A DNA stretch of 64,000 bases from Leptasterias polaris (GCA_037783415.1 JAZGTN010000051.1:186001-250000); one strand, 5' to 3'. Positions 32,101-43,730 are shown, numbered from the stretch's first letter. The notes: generated from the sequence alone by a model not told the origin. A program made the numbers and translations.

Positions 32101-35100
32101 TAGATCAAGACTGGGGCTACATTTGAAAAGTTAACGCCAAAATCGTATGACCTCTTCTTCTGGTCGTACCGGAAGGTCAAAGTTTGCCTTTGAATATTTT
32201 CTTCAAAATCGGACGATAAAGCCCACGTATGTATTAACCTGCATGTACACAGCGCTGTGTGTGTCTGGCTGTTCCGCTCCATTGATGACAGTGTCATAAG
32301 TCTACGAGGCTTGTGTGTAGTCCAGCCATGTATTGTGTATGTGTGCAGCTGGACATGTCAAACGTCATCGAACAAAACATGGTGTTTGGCACGATGAGTT
32401 TATCGTTAACTCGTGCGAAGTTAAACTTAAGTGATTTCCCTTTTGCCCGTCTGATGGTTTGATGGTAAACAACGAACAGAAGACGAGTTCTCACTGAGAT
32501 GTCCACCTGATTTAGAAATATGTATGACGTTTAATAACTGACTTAAACTCAATCTGAAAAAGATCGAAATTGGTTCGCTTCTCATCAAACATCGAGACCG
32601 ACGGCACGTTGATCGACGTGACCATGCCTGCCGAAGGCGCTCTAGGCCCGCTGAGTATGTCTCTCAGACACGGCGATGAAAATTGTAAGATTTATGTAAA
32701 TATCATCGTTTACAAAAAACGTCGCAATTTACTTCGTGTACAGTACTTGTCATATATTTTGTCCATTACTTGACAAGTGGTGGATTTTTAAAAATTACGA
32801 ATACGACAGCTGGGATGTATTACGACCAACATTTTAATATCATGCCGAACACCTCGTTTTTGTTATGCAACCAAAAATTAAGTCTAGTTCTATTTGTTTT
32901 CACCTGCCCCTTAGGGGTTCCTTATTTAATTTGTTTGTCATTGTTTTAACTAAACACAATTGCACCGTCAGTATAACAAAATCGGTACATTCCTATTGAA
33001 TCCCATGCGAAAACAATACAAATCTTATTTAGATATCAAAATGATCAGAACATTCCGTAAGAATCAGCGGGAAGGAACGTGAACAGAGAATTGAAACGTT
33101 GCGATTTGAAACAGCCGATTCGAACAGCTAGGTGTCCCGACTGACAAACCAGCAAAGACAAAAATGTACTTGGTGGTCTGGCTCCCTACCCCTCCCGTAT
33201 GTTCATGAGCTCCAAGGTATAGCTTTCCTTGGCTCGGGGGTTTCTGTCTCGCTAGCCCCACCGAGTATCTCCGCTAGACGGGAATATCCTCTGGTTTCGT
33301 CTCGCCAGCCCCCACGCTGTGAATATGTAGAACACGCTTCCGTTGCTCGGACTCTCTAAAATAAAATATTACGTTAGATTTTTCATAATTTGTTACAGCT
33401 TGTATCCATAATATTAATACATAGTATTTGTTTGTCAAATACTCATGGATAATTGTTTAATACAGAGTTAAATTTGGTGCAGTAATTTACTTTTTCCGGC
33501 TGGAAGTAAAACTAACTCCGAAGATCACATGGGTTATCCGAACCAAAAAATAATATTGTTCGGAAAACCCATGTGCCTCTCGATTTTTGAAAAATTGTCG
33601 AAAACGGCAAAATTCTTCTCAATTCCTGGAAGACATGGAGTCATGTGTTGGTCTAATTATAACCTAAATAGCCTAACGAAGCCGGTGTGGCCCTGTGATG
33701 CATTCTATTTGAAAAATTTCAAGTGGTGCTAATCTGACTGGCATTTATCTTTGATGATGTGATACTGAAAATTACTGTGGTATTCATGATAGAGGTTCAA
33801 CTTATATTATTGCAGACCCAACATTGTATCGTTTTATCTATGGGTAGAATACCTGCACATTGACGCATCAGACGTGATGCTGAATATAATTACTGATAAT
33901 AATTAATGCGCATAATGCTGATCAACGGAAGCTTGTTTACAGTGCACAGTGTGGGGAATAAATACGAGTGGCACGGTGGGGCTAGCGCGACGGAAACCCC
34001 CGAGCCTAGAAACAGCTGCACCTGGAAGCTCACGAACATGTGGGAGGGGTAGGCAACTACAGTGCTGTCGTGGCGGGTTCGCCAGTCGGTACACCTCGCT
34101 GATCGAATCCGCTGTTTCAAAATCGCAACGTTTCAATGCTCTGTGATTATACGTTCCTCCCTCCTATTTTTGTACTGAATTTCTTGGTAATTAAACAAGA
34201 TTTTTGTCAATAAATAGGAATACCACTTTTGTTATAATAATTGACGTTGTAATTAGTTTAAACAAAAAAACTCCGGAGCCCCTGAAGGGACAGGTGAAAA
34301 AAAAAAATCAATTAAAAGGTGGGAAAAAATACCTCCCTCGATCTATTATTTCATCCCTGGACAAACAAAATCCCACAAAATCATTTCGTTTCCTCAAAAT
34401 ATTATTGTATTAAATCAAAATATAATTTTGTCACACAAAATATATGTTTTTATTTTGTGAACGAAGTGTGTTTTTCTAGGTAACGAAATAGATTATTCCT
34501 AGAAAATACGTTTTAGTTCCCCTCGAACACTTTGATTCCCTCAAGATATGCTTTCGTTCCTGAGAAAGACACTTTCGTTTCCTAAAAAATACGCTTTCGT
34601 TCCCTCAATTAGATACACTTTCGTTTACTCGAAATACGATTTTGTTCGCCCGAAATATACTTTCGTTTGCCCGAAATGTGCTTTCATTCCCCAGAAATAC
34701 GATTTTGTTCCCCCGCAATGAGGTTTCGTCACCTAGAAATATGCTTTCGTTCCCTCAAGATATGCTTTCGTTCCCTAAAAATAAGATTTTGTTCTCCCAA
34801 AATATACTTTTGTTTGCCCGAAATATCCCTTCGTTCCCTATTAGATACGAATTCGTTCCTCCGAAGTGAGATTTCGTTCCCCAGAATTCCACTTTCGTTC
34901 CCTCAAGATAGCTTTCGTTCCTTGAAGTCCAATCAAAACAATGTTTTACATTCCCTGGAAATCATATTTTGGAGGAACAAAATAACGCCTCGAAGGAATG
35001 AAATAGCAATTCTGGAAACAAAATATTATTACGAGGGAACACAAATATTATTTAGAGGGAACAAATATATATATTTTTTAATCTTGAAAACAAAAATTAA

Positions 35101-38100
35101 CCCGTCCCTTTAGGGGCTCCCCGTACCAAAAGTAAAACCTGGTCGTCGAAACGACCGTCGGGTGGATGGAGGGTTACAATCGCATTCCAACTACTTTTGG
35201 CAATGCAAAAGTAGTAGGCCTAGTGTGGTACATGTACTTGTTGTAGAACGTCCTTTGGATTTATTATGATTTGTTTTACTTTTTTCTTGTGTTTTGTTTT
35301 CTTTCTCTGTGTTTTGGGGGCGATCTTTGGATGTCGAAGGAACGTAGATTGGACTGACGCGTGTACATGTATTAGGGGGCAAGTGTCGGTTGTTTAAACA
35401 CACTTTATGAGCTGGATGGATAACGTAGGCTGGATGCCTTGCCATAGTAAAACATTTACATAAACCGAGCACCAGTCAACTTGCTGACCTTTCACCGCTT
35501 TTGTTTTTTTCGGTCTTTTCTCGTTAATTACGTGATATTTTTGTATTTAAAAAATATAAAAACCATCTAGAAATAATTGTCTATGATTCTACATCACTAA
35601 ATTACTTTTACTAAATTACAGTTAACCGGTTTGTCCCTTTAAGTCTATCAAAGTGCTTGTGGTAGACAAGTGTTTGAGCAGTGAGGTAGACCAACCTTCG
35701 GTAATGACATTTGTTTCCAGGCACATAACAATTAAACACTTTTGACAGAATCTTCCTGAAGGTTCTACTCTAGTTTCCATTGAAACTTGAGCATATCCGA
35801 TAATGCACGAATTCCAGATAAAAGATAAATAAGTATATAATTATGTACATGTATGTCATTGTCATGAGGTAATATTATCTACAGATGCTCGAGGAAAAAT
35901 TTGTAAGCCAGTATAGATAATCACTGATCCGTGATGTTTTAAACTGTTAATAAAAAGTGACCGTAAATAAAGAAGATGGGGGTTTGTCATTATGATTTTA
36001 TTTCAGTATCTGGAGAAACGCTTCAATAAAGCTGCCAGAGTATCGGGTACAATTACATTTTTCATCAACATGGTAAGTTTGTTGTTATTTGTTTTTTATG
36101 GAAAATGTCACAAGATGGAAGACCCCTGGCATCAGGCCTTAAAAATATTCAAAATCTTGCTTGTCAACATTTATTTTTTAAATTTCTGCTACAGGTTTTG
36201 TATTTGGGAATTGTTATCTACACCCCTGCCTTGGCCCTTAATGCAGGTTTGTGCCATAATTATTTATTACATTATTTTGTTATAAATTATAGTGGTGCGT
36301 TCTATCTTCTAGCTAAGCTCAGTTGAGCGCGACACGTTATAATGGTGGTCGCAGGTTCGAGTCCTACCCTTATAAATTGTTCTTTGTTCACCCGAAATTA
36401 TTGAAACATTACTACTCTGAGTCAGTTTTCCTTGTGATTTATTTCTGTTTCTTATGTGCGTTGAGCTCAAGAGCCCCAAAGGCGTATGACGGGAACTCGG
36501 GCTGAAAAGTGAAATGTGAACTGGACGCCATTTCCGCAAGGAACTTTTTCGATTCAACAATAGATCAATGCAGACAATCACCATTGTCATTGAATGGTAT
36601 AACAAAACTTTTGCCAGCTGATTCGACGCCCCATGCATATTTCACGTTCCAACAATGAGCTCCAGTTCCCCATCTCGCCCCTTCCGCGCTCTATAATTTA
36701 AGCCTATTTAGTAACCCCATATTAGCCATATTGTTAGATAATCTGTGAACAAAATTGGAAAGAAGCTGATTTCAACTGATAATGGTAGGTACGGGTATCA
36801 ATATTGAAGAAAAAAAGTAAGAACGGATTGGGGGTGGGGAAATTATTAATCAGAGGGGTCATCAAAACTGGGGGGTCATTGACCCAAATTTTCCTTAAAG
36901 TTGTGCATGGAATGATGTCAATTGGGATCAATTCAGTTTTAGTCCGACTGATTTCCATCTCTACAGAGACTCTGCAACACATTATACATTATACATAAAA
37001 TTGATGAGCTCGCTGATTCCTTGTTAACCAGCACTACGTCTTCAATCAAGTGTAACTTTTCACAGGATGATAACATGACAAAATAAAATCACTTACGATG
37101 CTTTTAATTAAATTTCCTTTCAATTCATACCAAACACGACATACTTTGAGGAATATTTGGGTCAATCCATGACCCCGTTTCAATGACCTCCCTGAAAAAA
37201 CTTTTTCCCCACCCCCTATCCGTCCTTATTTTGGGGGTCAATATTGACATGACTGACTCCTGATGGTTCACAGCCCATGTAGGACGTGTGGCATGGTCCA
37301 GCTTAGGATATCATGACTGACACAAATCGAACTAACCGATGTGAATGATTTGGTTTAGATAATGGCAATATTGAAATGTGTCTGCCTGTGCTGACATCGG
37401 CCCTCACTGCAGGGTTTTAAATTACATTTTGTTAATCATAATTTGTTAGTTACCCACGTCAGTTTATGGGGATCTGTTCTAGCAACGGGACTTGTATGCA
37501 CGGTCTACACAACAGTGGTAAGAGCAACAAACTGCTCCAAATGTGACATTTTATCAACATTTGATACAATGCCACATTTATAGAAGTGGCAAACATAGAG
37601 AATAGAAAAAGGCAAAGGCTGAAATGAAACCATGTAAAGGATGCTCTTTAACTCTTGATGTATCCTAATGGGAACCAATGACTTCAAAGTAGGCCTACTA
37701 CCCACATTTAAACATCAATGAGAATATACATTGAGATACAGGGTAAGGAACAATTGTAGGTCCGGGGCGGGCTACATTGGGTATGTCTTACATATTTAGG
37801 AAACATCGAGGCTGGGGCCACATTGGGTACGTGTTACATGCTTAAAAAACATTGAGGCTGGGGCCACATTGGGTACGTGTTTCATGCTTGGCAAACATCG
37901 AGACTGGGGCTACATTGGGTACGTGTAACATGCTTGGGAAACATCGAGGTTGGGGCCAAATTGGGTACGTGTTACATACATGCTTGGGAAACATTGAGGT
38001 TGGGGCTACATTGGGTACGTGTTACATGCTTGGGAAACATCGAGGTTAGGGCCAAATTGGGTATGTGTTACATGCTTGGGAAACATCGATGCTGGGGCCA

Positions 38101-40864
38101 CATTGGGTACGTGTTACATGCTTAAAATACTAAGTGATAACAAAATATGAAAGTAAAACCAATTCAACAATATAACGAAGAAAAGCCGAGAATTAAACTT
38201 GACCTCAGCTTCCGGTTATTGCAAAAAAATTATAATTTTGTGCTCGCCTCCGATCATAAAACTTATGTAAACGCTTGTTTTTGATGCGCGATTATAATCG
38301 CCAGATGCTGTAATTGCAAAGCGAACCCTTTTCATTGCAGTCTATGTTTGTTGAGGCGTCAGCATCCTCTTTAAACTGCGTCACGGGTCAATTTTAAACC
38401 CGTTTAACCTTCACGAATCGGCGTAAGGGGTTTCTAAAAAGTTAACAACAAAAAAGCATCCTTGTCCCAGAGTTTTTTTGTTTTTTTTTCAATAAGAATT
38501 AACACACTTTTGTGTATTTTTTTCAAAAGCTAAAACTAATTTCATAAAATTGTAATGATTTATTTTTGTTGTTCAGATTTTGTCATGAGATATAATTTAA
38601 AACAAAGATTTGATTTCCGAAATAATAATAATGTTCTTCGTTTGGCGTGTTTTCTCGTTCGGATACGCGCGAGACTTGCACAGTCTATATGGTCAATTTA
38701 CAAAGATTTTTTTTCTTTTTTTTTCTTTTCTTTTTCTTGTTTTCTCTCTTCTTTTTCGCACATCTAGAACCATGCAGTTACTGTTTGAATGTGTAAAAAA
38801 TAAATCAAGGGATTGCGAGACATGTTTTTATGGGGATTTATGTATTTGAGGACTGGAGAAACATTTGAGAAACATTGACGTTGGGGTTACATCGAGTACG
38901 TGTTACATGCTTGGGAAACATCGAGGCTGGGGCTACATTGGGTGCGTGTTACATGCTTGGGAAACATCGAGGCTGGGGCTACATTGGGTACGTGTTACAA
39001 GCTTGGGAAACATTGACGTTGGGGCTACATCGGGTACGTCTTACATGCTTGGGAAACATCGAGGCTGGGGCTACATTGGGTACGTGTTACATGCTTGGGA
39101 AACATCGAGGCTGGGGCCAAATTGGGTATGTGTTACATGCTTGGGAAACATCGAGGCTGGGGCCAAATTGGGTATGTGTTAAATGCTTGGGAAACATCGA
39201 GGCTGGGGCCAAATTGGGTATGTGTTACATGCTTGGGAAACATCGAGGCTGGGGCCAAATTGGGTATGTGTTACATGCTTGGGAAACATTGAGGTTGGGG
39301 CTACATTGGGTACGTGTTACATGCTTGGGAAACATCGAGGTTAGGGCCAAATTGGGTATGTGTTACATGCTTGGGAAACATCGAGGCTGGGGCAAAATTG
39401 GGTATGTGTTACATGCTTGGGAAACATCGAGGCTGGGGCCACATTGGGTACGTGTTACATGCTTGGGAAACATCGAGGCTGGGGCCACATTGGGTAAGTG
39501 TTACATGCTTGGGAAACATCGAGGCTGGGGCCACATTGGGTAAGTGTTACATGCTTGGGAAACATCGAGGCTGGGGCCACATTGGGTCGTGTTACATGCT
39601 TGGGAAACATTGAGATTGGGGCTACATTGGGTACGTGTTATATGTTTAGGAAACATTGTGGTTGGTGTTACAAACCTTATCAACAGTAGTAATGCATTTT
39701 AGAAAATGTTCATCTTTTTATGTCAACTGCAATGCAAAGTTCCATTTTTGAAATATAAATAACATTAAGCAGGTTTCATAGTTGTAATCGTAGCAATAAA
39801 AATCAACGCATTGATTTATTTCAGATAACTTCACGAGATCTTTATAAACAGATTGAAGTGGAAGTTTATTGGAATTGTCACAGGGAAAGTTTACCTTAGT
39901 CTTGCAGTATAGTTCGATTTCATACCTTTTCTGGATTTATTATTTTAAAATGAAGGGCGGTATGAAGGCAGTGTTGTGGACGGACGTCTTCCAAACCTGC
40001 GTCATGATGGCAGGTTTTCTGGCTATCATTATAGAGGGTTCCATCAGACTCGATGGTATTGGAAACGTCTGGAAAATTGCAGAAGACGGAGGAAGGATCG
40101 ACTTTTGGAAGTAAGCTTTTTCGTGGTATCTTTTTCAAAACAGAAAAAATTGCTCGAGTTCCATTGATGTTGCTCGAGTTCCACACAATGTACCGGTATG
40201 TTAAGCAAAATTAAATTTAAAGCAAAGTAAAAAAAAAATAATAATAATCAAACGGTTTCCAATTGTTTGTCTCGTGACGACCGATTTAGCCGAAACTTTC
40301 ACAGGTTTGTTATTTCAAACATGAGTCACATGAAGTGTGGATACGGGTCTTTGACAATACCAAAGTTACACTTGTGCTTTAAATCATCCTATTCATTGGA
40401 GGCTGAGACAGTCAAATAGTACAGGAAAGCCACATATATTCCAGATAGCACCACTTTGCAATGCTAAGCGGGGAAAACACTCCAACAGTACACAAGGCCC
40501 GATGGTCAGATATTTCAGGTATTATTTAGTTTATAAGGTGCTGAGCAAATCTATTTATTTGAGTTTCAAGTGTTCTTTTATAACTCTGTCTTTGTATTGA
40601 TGTGTGCTAAACCCCATCATTTTCCACAATCTCCTCCTCTTACCGCTTCCTAATTATAGGTGAATAGAAGAATATTTTGTATTTATCATGATTCTGAAAC
40701 CCATATTTTACACCCTTTCGCAGTTTCAATTTCGATCCAAGTATTCGTCATACATTTTGGTCGGTTGTCGTTGGCGGGACTTTCAGTTGGTTAACGACTT
40801 ATGGGGTCAACCAGTCTCAGGTTCAACGCTACATAACAACAGGATCCGTCAAAAGAGCAAGAAT
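28777..40864 (+). CDS. Sodium-coupled monocarboxylate transporter, SLC5A8/SLC5A12-like (5' part, six exons)
   Basis: Six exons join in frame to give the first 279 residues of an SLC5-family protein (full members are about 600). Visible family features are [20 protein letters not shown] (first membrane helix), [20 protein letters not shown] with [15 protein letters not shown] after it, [28 protein letters not shown] and the NQSQVQRYI motif. SLC5A8-type proteins carry lactate, pyruvate, short-chain fatty acids or related anions with Na+ across the plasma membrane. The exact substrate cannot be read from sequence, and SLC5A6-like relatives are an alternative. Start chosen at the ATG at 28777 because the family N-terminus fits. 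Later exons, which should start in phase 2, were not found; the gene continues past repeats, leaves the window or is truncated. Confidence 0.88.
29551..29686 (+). repeat. Micro-array of three AGGTGTTCGG hairpins (Helitron-like 5' ends)
   Basis: Hairpins with stems AGGTGTTCGG/CCGAACACCT at 29551-29581, 29602-29635 and 29660-29686, separated by CTTGTTATTGTTCG-TTTTT spacers. The same unit occurs reversed at 49845-50007 and, with changes, at 58039-58281. Confidence 0.85.
29687..31835 (+). mobile_element. Helitron-like non-autonomous element, + orientation, 3'-truncated
   Basis: It is the reverse complement of the family 1 units in the 43.9-52.5 kb array. It begins with the TTCTTCTTCTTCTTCT run and CTTGTCCGCTAACAAAAGCA, and ends abruptly at about 31830, before the CTAG terminus, against another element's 5' hairpin. 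It contains many TGACGTCA motifs and no long ORF. Confidence 0.75.
31836..32887 (+). mobile_element. Helitron-like element with intact CTAG 3' end
   Basis: It starts with CCCGAACACCTTGTTTTTC and ends CCGAACACCTCGTTTTTGTT-ATGC-AACCAAAAATTAAGTCTAG at 32887, i.e. an imperfect hairpin about 11 nt before CTAG, followed by T. The interior at about 32200-32780 is less A+T-rich and unlike the other copies. Confidence 0.7.
32349..32690 (+). pseudogene. Possible captured coding segments inside a Helitron-like element
   Basis: Two stretches read like protein: 32349-32456 after an acceptor-like TGTGTGCAG ([20 protein letters not shown] and onward), and about 32576-32688 ([20 protein letters not shown] and onward) before GTAAGA. 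They are absent from sister elements. I do not recognise the source protein. An overlapping 70-codon antisense ORF is an alternative reading. Confidence 0.3.
32901..34296. mobile_element. 1.4-kb fold-back element with long inverted arms
   Basis: The outer ends CACCTGCCCCTTAGGGGTTC and its diverged complement at about 34275-34296 match. So do inner blocks: ATTGAAACGTTGCGATTT at 33092 against 34119-34136, and the GGCTCGGGGGTTTC/GAAACCCCCGAGCC pair. The arms total several hundred bp with about 600 bp between. Non-coding. Confidence 0.7.
34271..35121. mobile_element. Inverted-repeat element containing a 21-bp array
   Basis: GGAGCCCCTGAAGGGACAGG on the left and CCGTCCCTTTAGGGGCTCC on the right form the ends. 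The left end is shared with the fold-back element just upstream, so the two belong to one family. Confidence 0.65.
34520..34935 (+). repeat. Degenerate 21-bp tandem array
   Basis: About twenty units approximate ATATGCTTTCGTTCCCTCAAG. Because 21 is a multiple of three, all three forward frames give heptad-like peptides (for example LSFPRN), which are not evidence of a gene. Related TTCGTTCC sequence occurs at 29250-29545. Confidence 0.8.
35122..36006. other. Intron sequence, nothing recognised
   Basis: The 3' part of transporter intron 1. Small ORFs on the minus strand near 35191-35472 have no recognisable domain. Confidence 0.5.
36007..36072 (+). CDS. Transporter exon 2
   Basis: Acceptor TTTATTTCAG, donor GTAAGT. 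It encodes [20 protein letters not shown] plus NM, which matches the YLE(L/K)RF segment of SLC5 proteins. Phase 0 on both sides. Confidence 0.9.
36195..36246 (+). CDS. Transporter exon 3
   Basis: Acceptor TTCTGCTACAG, donor GTTTGT (weak at +3). It encodes [17 protein letters not shown], part of a membrane helix. Phase 0 in, phase 1 out. Confidence 0.9.
36290..36500 (+). mobile_element. tRNA-derived SINE-like repeat
   Basis: A consensus pol III B box, GGTTCGAGTCC (36353-36363), lies about 40 nt after an A-box-like AGCTCAGTTGAGC-type stretch. The cloverleaf is imperfect (mismatched T stem, no proper acceptor stem), so this is not a working tRNA gene. Unrelated 3' sequence follows, as in SINEs. 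Confidence 0.5.
36784..37252. mobile_element. ~470-bp inverted-repeat MITE
   Basis: The left arm (ATCAATATTGAAGAAAAAAA, GATTGGGGGTGGGGAAA, GGTCATTGACCCAAAT) is mirrored at 37135-37252 (TCAATATTGAC, TTTCCCCACCCCCTATCCGT, ATTTGGGTCAAT). Arms are about 120 bp and moderately diverged. Confidence 0.75.
37450..37517 (+). CDS. Transporter exon 4
   Basis: Acceptor TTTGTTAG, donor GTAAGA. Joined in phase 1 it encodes [20 protein letters not shown] plus TTV, matching the SLC5A8 segment VTGFDLWG...VVCTFY. The acceptor was chosen by homology over CACGTCAG a few bases on, which would give a stop. Phase 0 out. Confidence 0.85.
37788..38130 (+). repeat. 46-bp minisatellite, first block
   Basis: About seven copies of a 46-bp unit around CATGCTTGGGAAACATCGAG and GGGCCACATTGGGTACGTGT, in transporter intron 4. 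It is separated by about 735 bp of non-repeat sequence from the second block. Confidence 0.9.
38131..38867. other. Unique sequence between minisatellite blocks
   Basis: About 735 bp without the 46-bp unit, A+T-rich with T runs (38700-38760). It is either an insertion into one array or the spacer of a larger duplication; I see no terminal repeats. Confidence 0.5.
38868..39665 (+). repeat. 46-bp minisatellite, second block
   Basis: About seventeen copies of the same 46-bp unit, with T/C variation and one or two shortened units. Because 46 is not a multiple of three and the unit lacks stops in these frames, it produces an artificial ORF of 222 codons. Confidence 0.95.
39956..40110 (+). CDS. Transporter exon 5
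   Basis: Starts [20 protein letters not shown] and ends GGRIDFW plus two bases; donor GTAAGC. The acceptor (AAAATGAAG) has a poor pyrimidine tract and was placed by homology, so the start may be off by a few codons. Phase 2 out. Confidence 0.85.
40272..40382 (-). mobile_element. Partial family 1 MITE (reverse)
   Basis: It contains TTTCACAGGTTTGTTATTTC and GAAGTGTGGATACGGGTCTT, the reverse of the family 1 core. Both ends are missing. Confidence 0.6.
40724..40864 (+). CDS. Transporter exon 6
   Basis: Acceptor CCCTTTCGCAG, donor GTAAGT. Joined in phase 2 it reads [20 protein letters not shown] and ends GSVKRAR plus AT. It includes the SLC5 signature [12 protein letters not shown]. Phase 2 out. 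No following exon is visible. Confidence 0.9.
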
Positions 40865-41029
40865 GTAAGTACAGTATAGGATCAAATGCCAGATAATTAT
40901 ACAACCTCAGGAGAACACCTTTAACAATTAGTTTTTCTTCAGTTTTTACCAAGTTCTCTCTCTCTACTTTGTTTTATTTACGTCATCTTTAATGCGGGTA
41001 AACTCCGATCAGCGCCCAGCACTGCTTTA

Positions 41030-43730
41030 CATGGAGGCCCTCAGTACAAATGTACTGTATACAGTATTATAGAAAAGAATACAAAATATATTACCCCATC
41101 AGAACTGTTAAAAGAGAAGGACACCATAATACTCAATTTAGAAAGATTAAAAGACACATACAAAATATACGTCAAAAGGAACAACCAAAAAGTTAAATAA
41201 ACAAATTAGAATTTGCAAATTACTAATTTGAACTTGAAATGTGCACCTTGACATGTTTTTAAAACTCGTATTAGTTGGCAAGCTTTTAATGGCAAGTGGA
41301 AGATCATTCCATGTCCTGGCTCCAGAGAACTTGAAGGAACGTTTGCCAATTTCCGTTCTTATGACTGAGTGACCGATATTATTATTATAGTATTTGATCT
41401 AGTATTATCATCTGGGATTGTAATACCAGTTGACATATACTCTGGAGCCAGACCATAAACACACTTGTACATTAGAATATTTATAAAATACTCAGCCCGC
41501 TGACGAACTTGCATTCATTTTAGCTCAGTATATAAATCATTAACATGTACATCTCTAACCTTGAAACCCAATATCAATCTTGCTGCCCGGTTTTGCAAAA
41601 TTGAATTCTATTAACATATTTATCAGCACCATGAGTCCAAACTGTACAACAATAGTCAATGTGAGAGAATTATACAATATATTACGGGTATGTTGGTCAC
41701 CATACCAACTCAACCGTTTCAACTCTCCAATTCTTTGATAAATTTTGGCAGCAGTTTTATCGATGAGTATCCCATCTGAGGTATTGGTCAAACCATACAC
41801 CAAGATATTTGAATTCGGTCACATTCTCCAATACATCTTCCTTTAATTTAACAGTCGGATTATTGTCTCTTTTCATTTTTGAGATGTGCCAATGGTCATA
41901 ACTTTGGTTTTGGAAGCATTGACAGTTAGTTTGTTATTATACATCAATTGAGAGACAATTTGCAATTAATGTCGAATTAATGTTTTTAGCACTGAACATT
42001 ATTGCATCATCATCTGCATACATAACTATCTTACTCTTGCTGATATAGTCTGGTAAATCATTAATGAAAAGAAAAGAAATATAAGTGGACCTATATTTGA
42101 GCCTTGTGGTACACAGACAGTGACTTGTCTGAGGTCTGAAAAAATACCATTGATGACAGTTACTTGCTATCTGTTGGTGATGTTTGAAAACCAGGCCAGC
42201 TCTTTGCCACGTATACATAGAAAGACAGTTTATGTAAAAGAAGCTCATAAATTACCATATCAAAGGCCTTTTTCAGGTCTAAAAAGACAGCCCCACCTTC
42301 CTTAAACACACTGACGGCCTTTTGAAGGACGAATATATTTAATTGTCTTCCACAACTTCTTACCTTCGTTCTTATTTTGCTCAATAGTATAAGTTAGAGT
42401 AATAAGATTTCTTAGCATGTTTGATCGCATTGGTGGTCTGGTATGTATCCCAATCGCTAGATTTACCACATGACAAACTTTCCTGGTTAAACCAGCACGA
42501 ATTTATACCTGCGGCGCATGTTGATCTGCAATTTCAATGAACTTGTTTTTTAAAAGCTGTCCATACCATACCGGAATCATCAATCTGGCACAGTGTTTTC
42601 CAGTTTACATTACTAAGATCTTGGTTAAACAGATCAATGTCAAATTTACGAAAAGTTCTTGTTTTAATAATTGTTGGTATAGCTCTTGTTTTACAGGCTT
42701 TAAAAGCCATATACACACAGTAATGGTCACTGAACCTGACTGGGAAGTTGCCTGAAGAGATACCATAATCAAATCGATGCATGTGGAATTTTTTTCAGTA
42801 ATACGTGTGGGTGTATCAATGACGTTATGCCACTGAAATCGTTGACATAATTGGGTGCTAACTTTAGCTGACTTTGGTTTAGGCAGAGCTAGCTTAAAGT
42901 CATCTGGGACGTAAAGCCGTTGGTCCCGTGCGTTGTGAATGCACGTAAAAGAACCCAGTGCACTTATCGAAAAGAGAAGGGGTTCGCCCCGGTGTTCCTG
43001 GTTGTGGCTGCTTAATGCGCCGTAGCACCTTGTAAACCCTTATAAGGTGCTAAATAATTGGGTCTCAGATTTTCATCACTGCAATAACCTATCTTTCTGA
43101 AAGTATGTATATACTCAGCGCCTTGAGTACCTTGTTTGGTAGATACGTGCGCTATATAAGACTTCGATATTATTATATCATTGTTACCGACCAAATTCAT
43201 AACATGAGATATGTGGTTTTCCAAAGTAACCATAAAACTTTACTTAGAGGATGATGCTCTATAAATAGACCCTACAACAACCGATTTTGTATGTGGTAAA
43301 ACTTCAATCCATAAACTTTCAATATCGCTATTTTGGCAGTCACACTTGTGGGTACTTTGACAATCTTTAGATACACCACCTCCTTAGCAATTTCTGTCAT
43401 GTCGGTACACTGTATACCCATCAATGGCAATTTCATCTGAACTAATTTTATCTGAGAGTCTTGTTTCATTTAAACAAGAAAATGTCTATGGGTTTTCTAG
43501 CCAGTGCCATTCTCAGCATCTCAATCTTGCAGTTGCCCTCAGCCAGAAGTGAAACGATGTTAAGATGTGCGATCCTTAGCCCTTTCATTTTGGATATGGT
43601 TTCAAAACATTTGGTTGTATCATCAACGTTCAGTTGAGAGTCAGACTGATTATAGTGACAGGGTCGGGTAGGGTACGTGTGCGTTGTTCATAGTAGTCTT
43701 GGTTCCAAGACCTTCGCATGGATCAATTAG
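41030..43730 (-). mobile_element. Decayed non-LTR retrotransposon (LINE), antisense
   Basis: Minus-strand fragments in several frames: an endonuclease start (RIAHLNIVSLL, about 43490-43590), an endonuclease SDHYCVYM motif (about 42700), RT motif A (FLDLKKAFD, about 42280), RT motif C (YADD, within FINDLPDYISKSKIVMYADD, about 42020) and a C-terminal segment (41555-41803). Frameshifts, stops and internal losses make it non-functional. The 3' end lies near 41030. It follows the last visible transporter exon. Confidence 0.85.
42897..43181. mobile_element. Repeat nested inside the LINE
   Basis: A ~285-bp block (GACGTAAAGCCGTTGGTCCC, TTCGCCCCGGTGTTCCTGG, GCGCTATATAAG) interrupts the endonuclease region. 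Its G+C content and sharp edges mark a separate short dispersed element. It is younger than the LINE. Confidence 0.6.

Larger units (their letters stand above)
29134..36006 (+). other. Transporter intron 1 (6.9 kb)
   Basis: Between donor GTACGG and acceptor GATTTTATTTCAG. It is filled with Helitron-like elements (29551-32887), a long fold-back element and a 21-bp array element. From about 35120 to 36006 nothing is recognised. Confidence 0.8.

Noticed and set aside
33132..33359. ORF in the fold-back element arm
   Set aside because: Overlapping frames on both arms and strands; the arms are inverted copies without codon constraint.
34642..35113. Heptad-repeat ORFs that resemble a coiled coil
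   Set aside because: Produced by the 21-bp DNA array; all forward frames are equally open and units drift without codon bias.
36301..36372. tRNA gene candidate
   Set aside because: The B box is good but the acceptor stem and T stem do not pair properly; read as a SINE head.
38875..39543. 222-codon open frame on the + strand
   Set aside because: Entirely within the 46-bp minisatellite; open in several frames because the unit has no stops.
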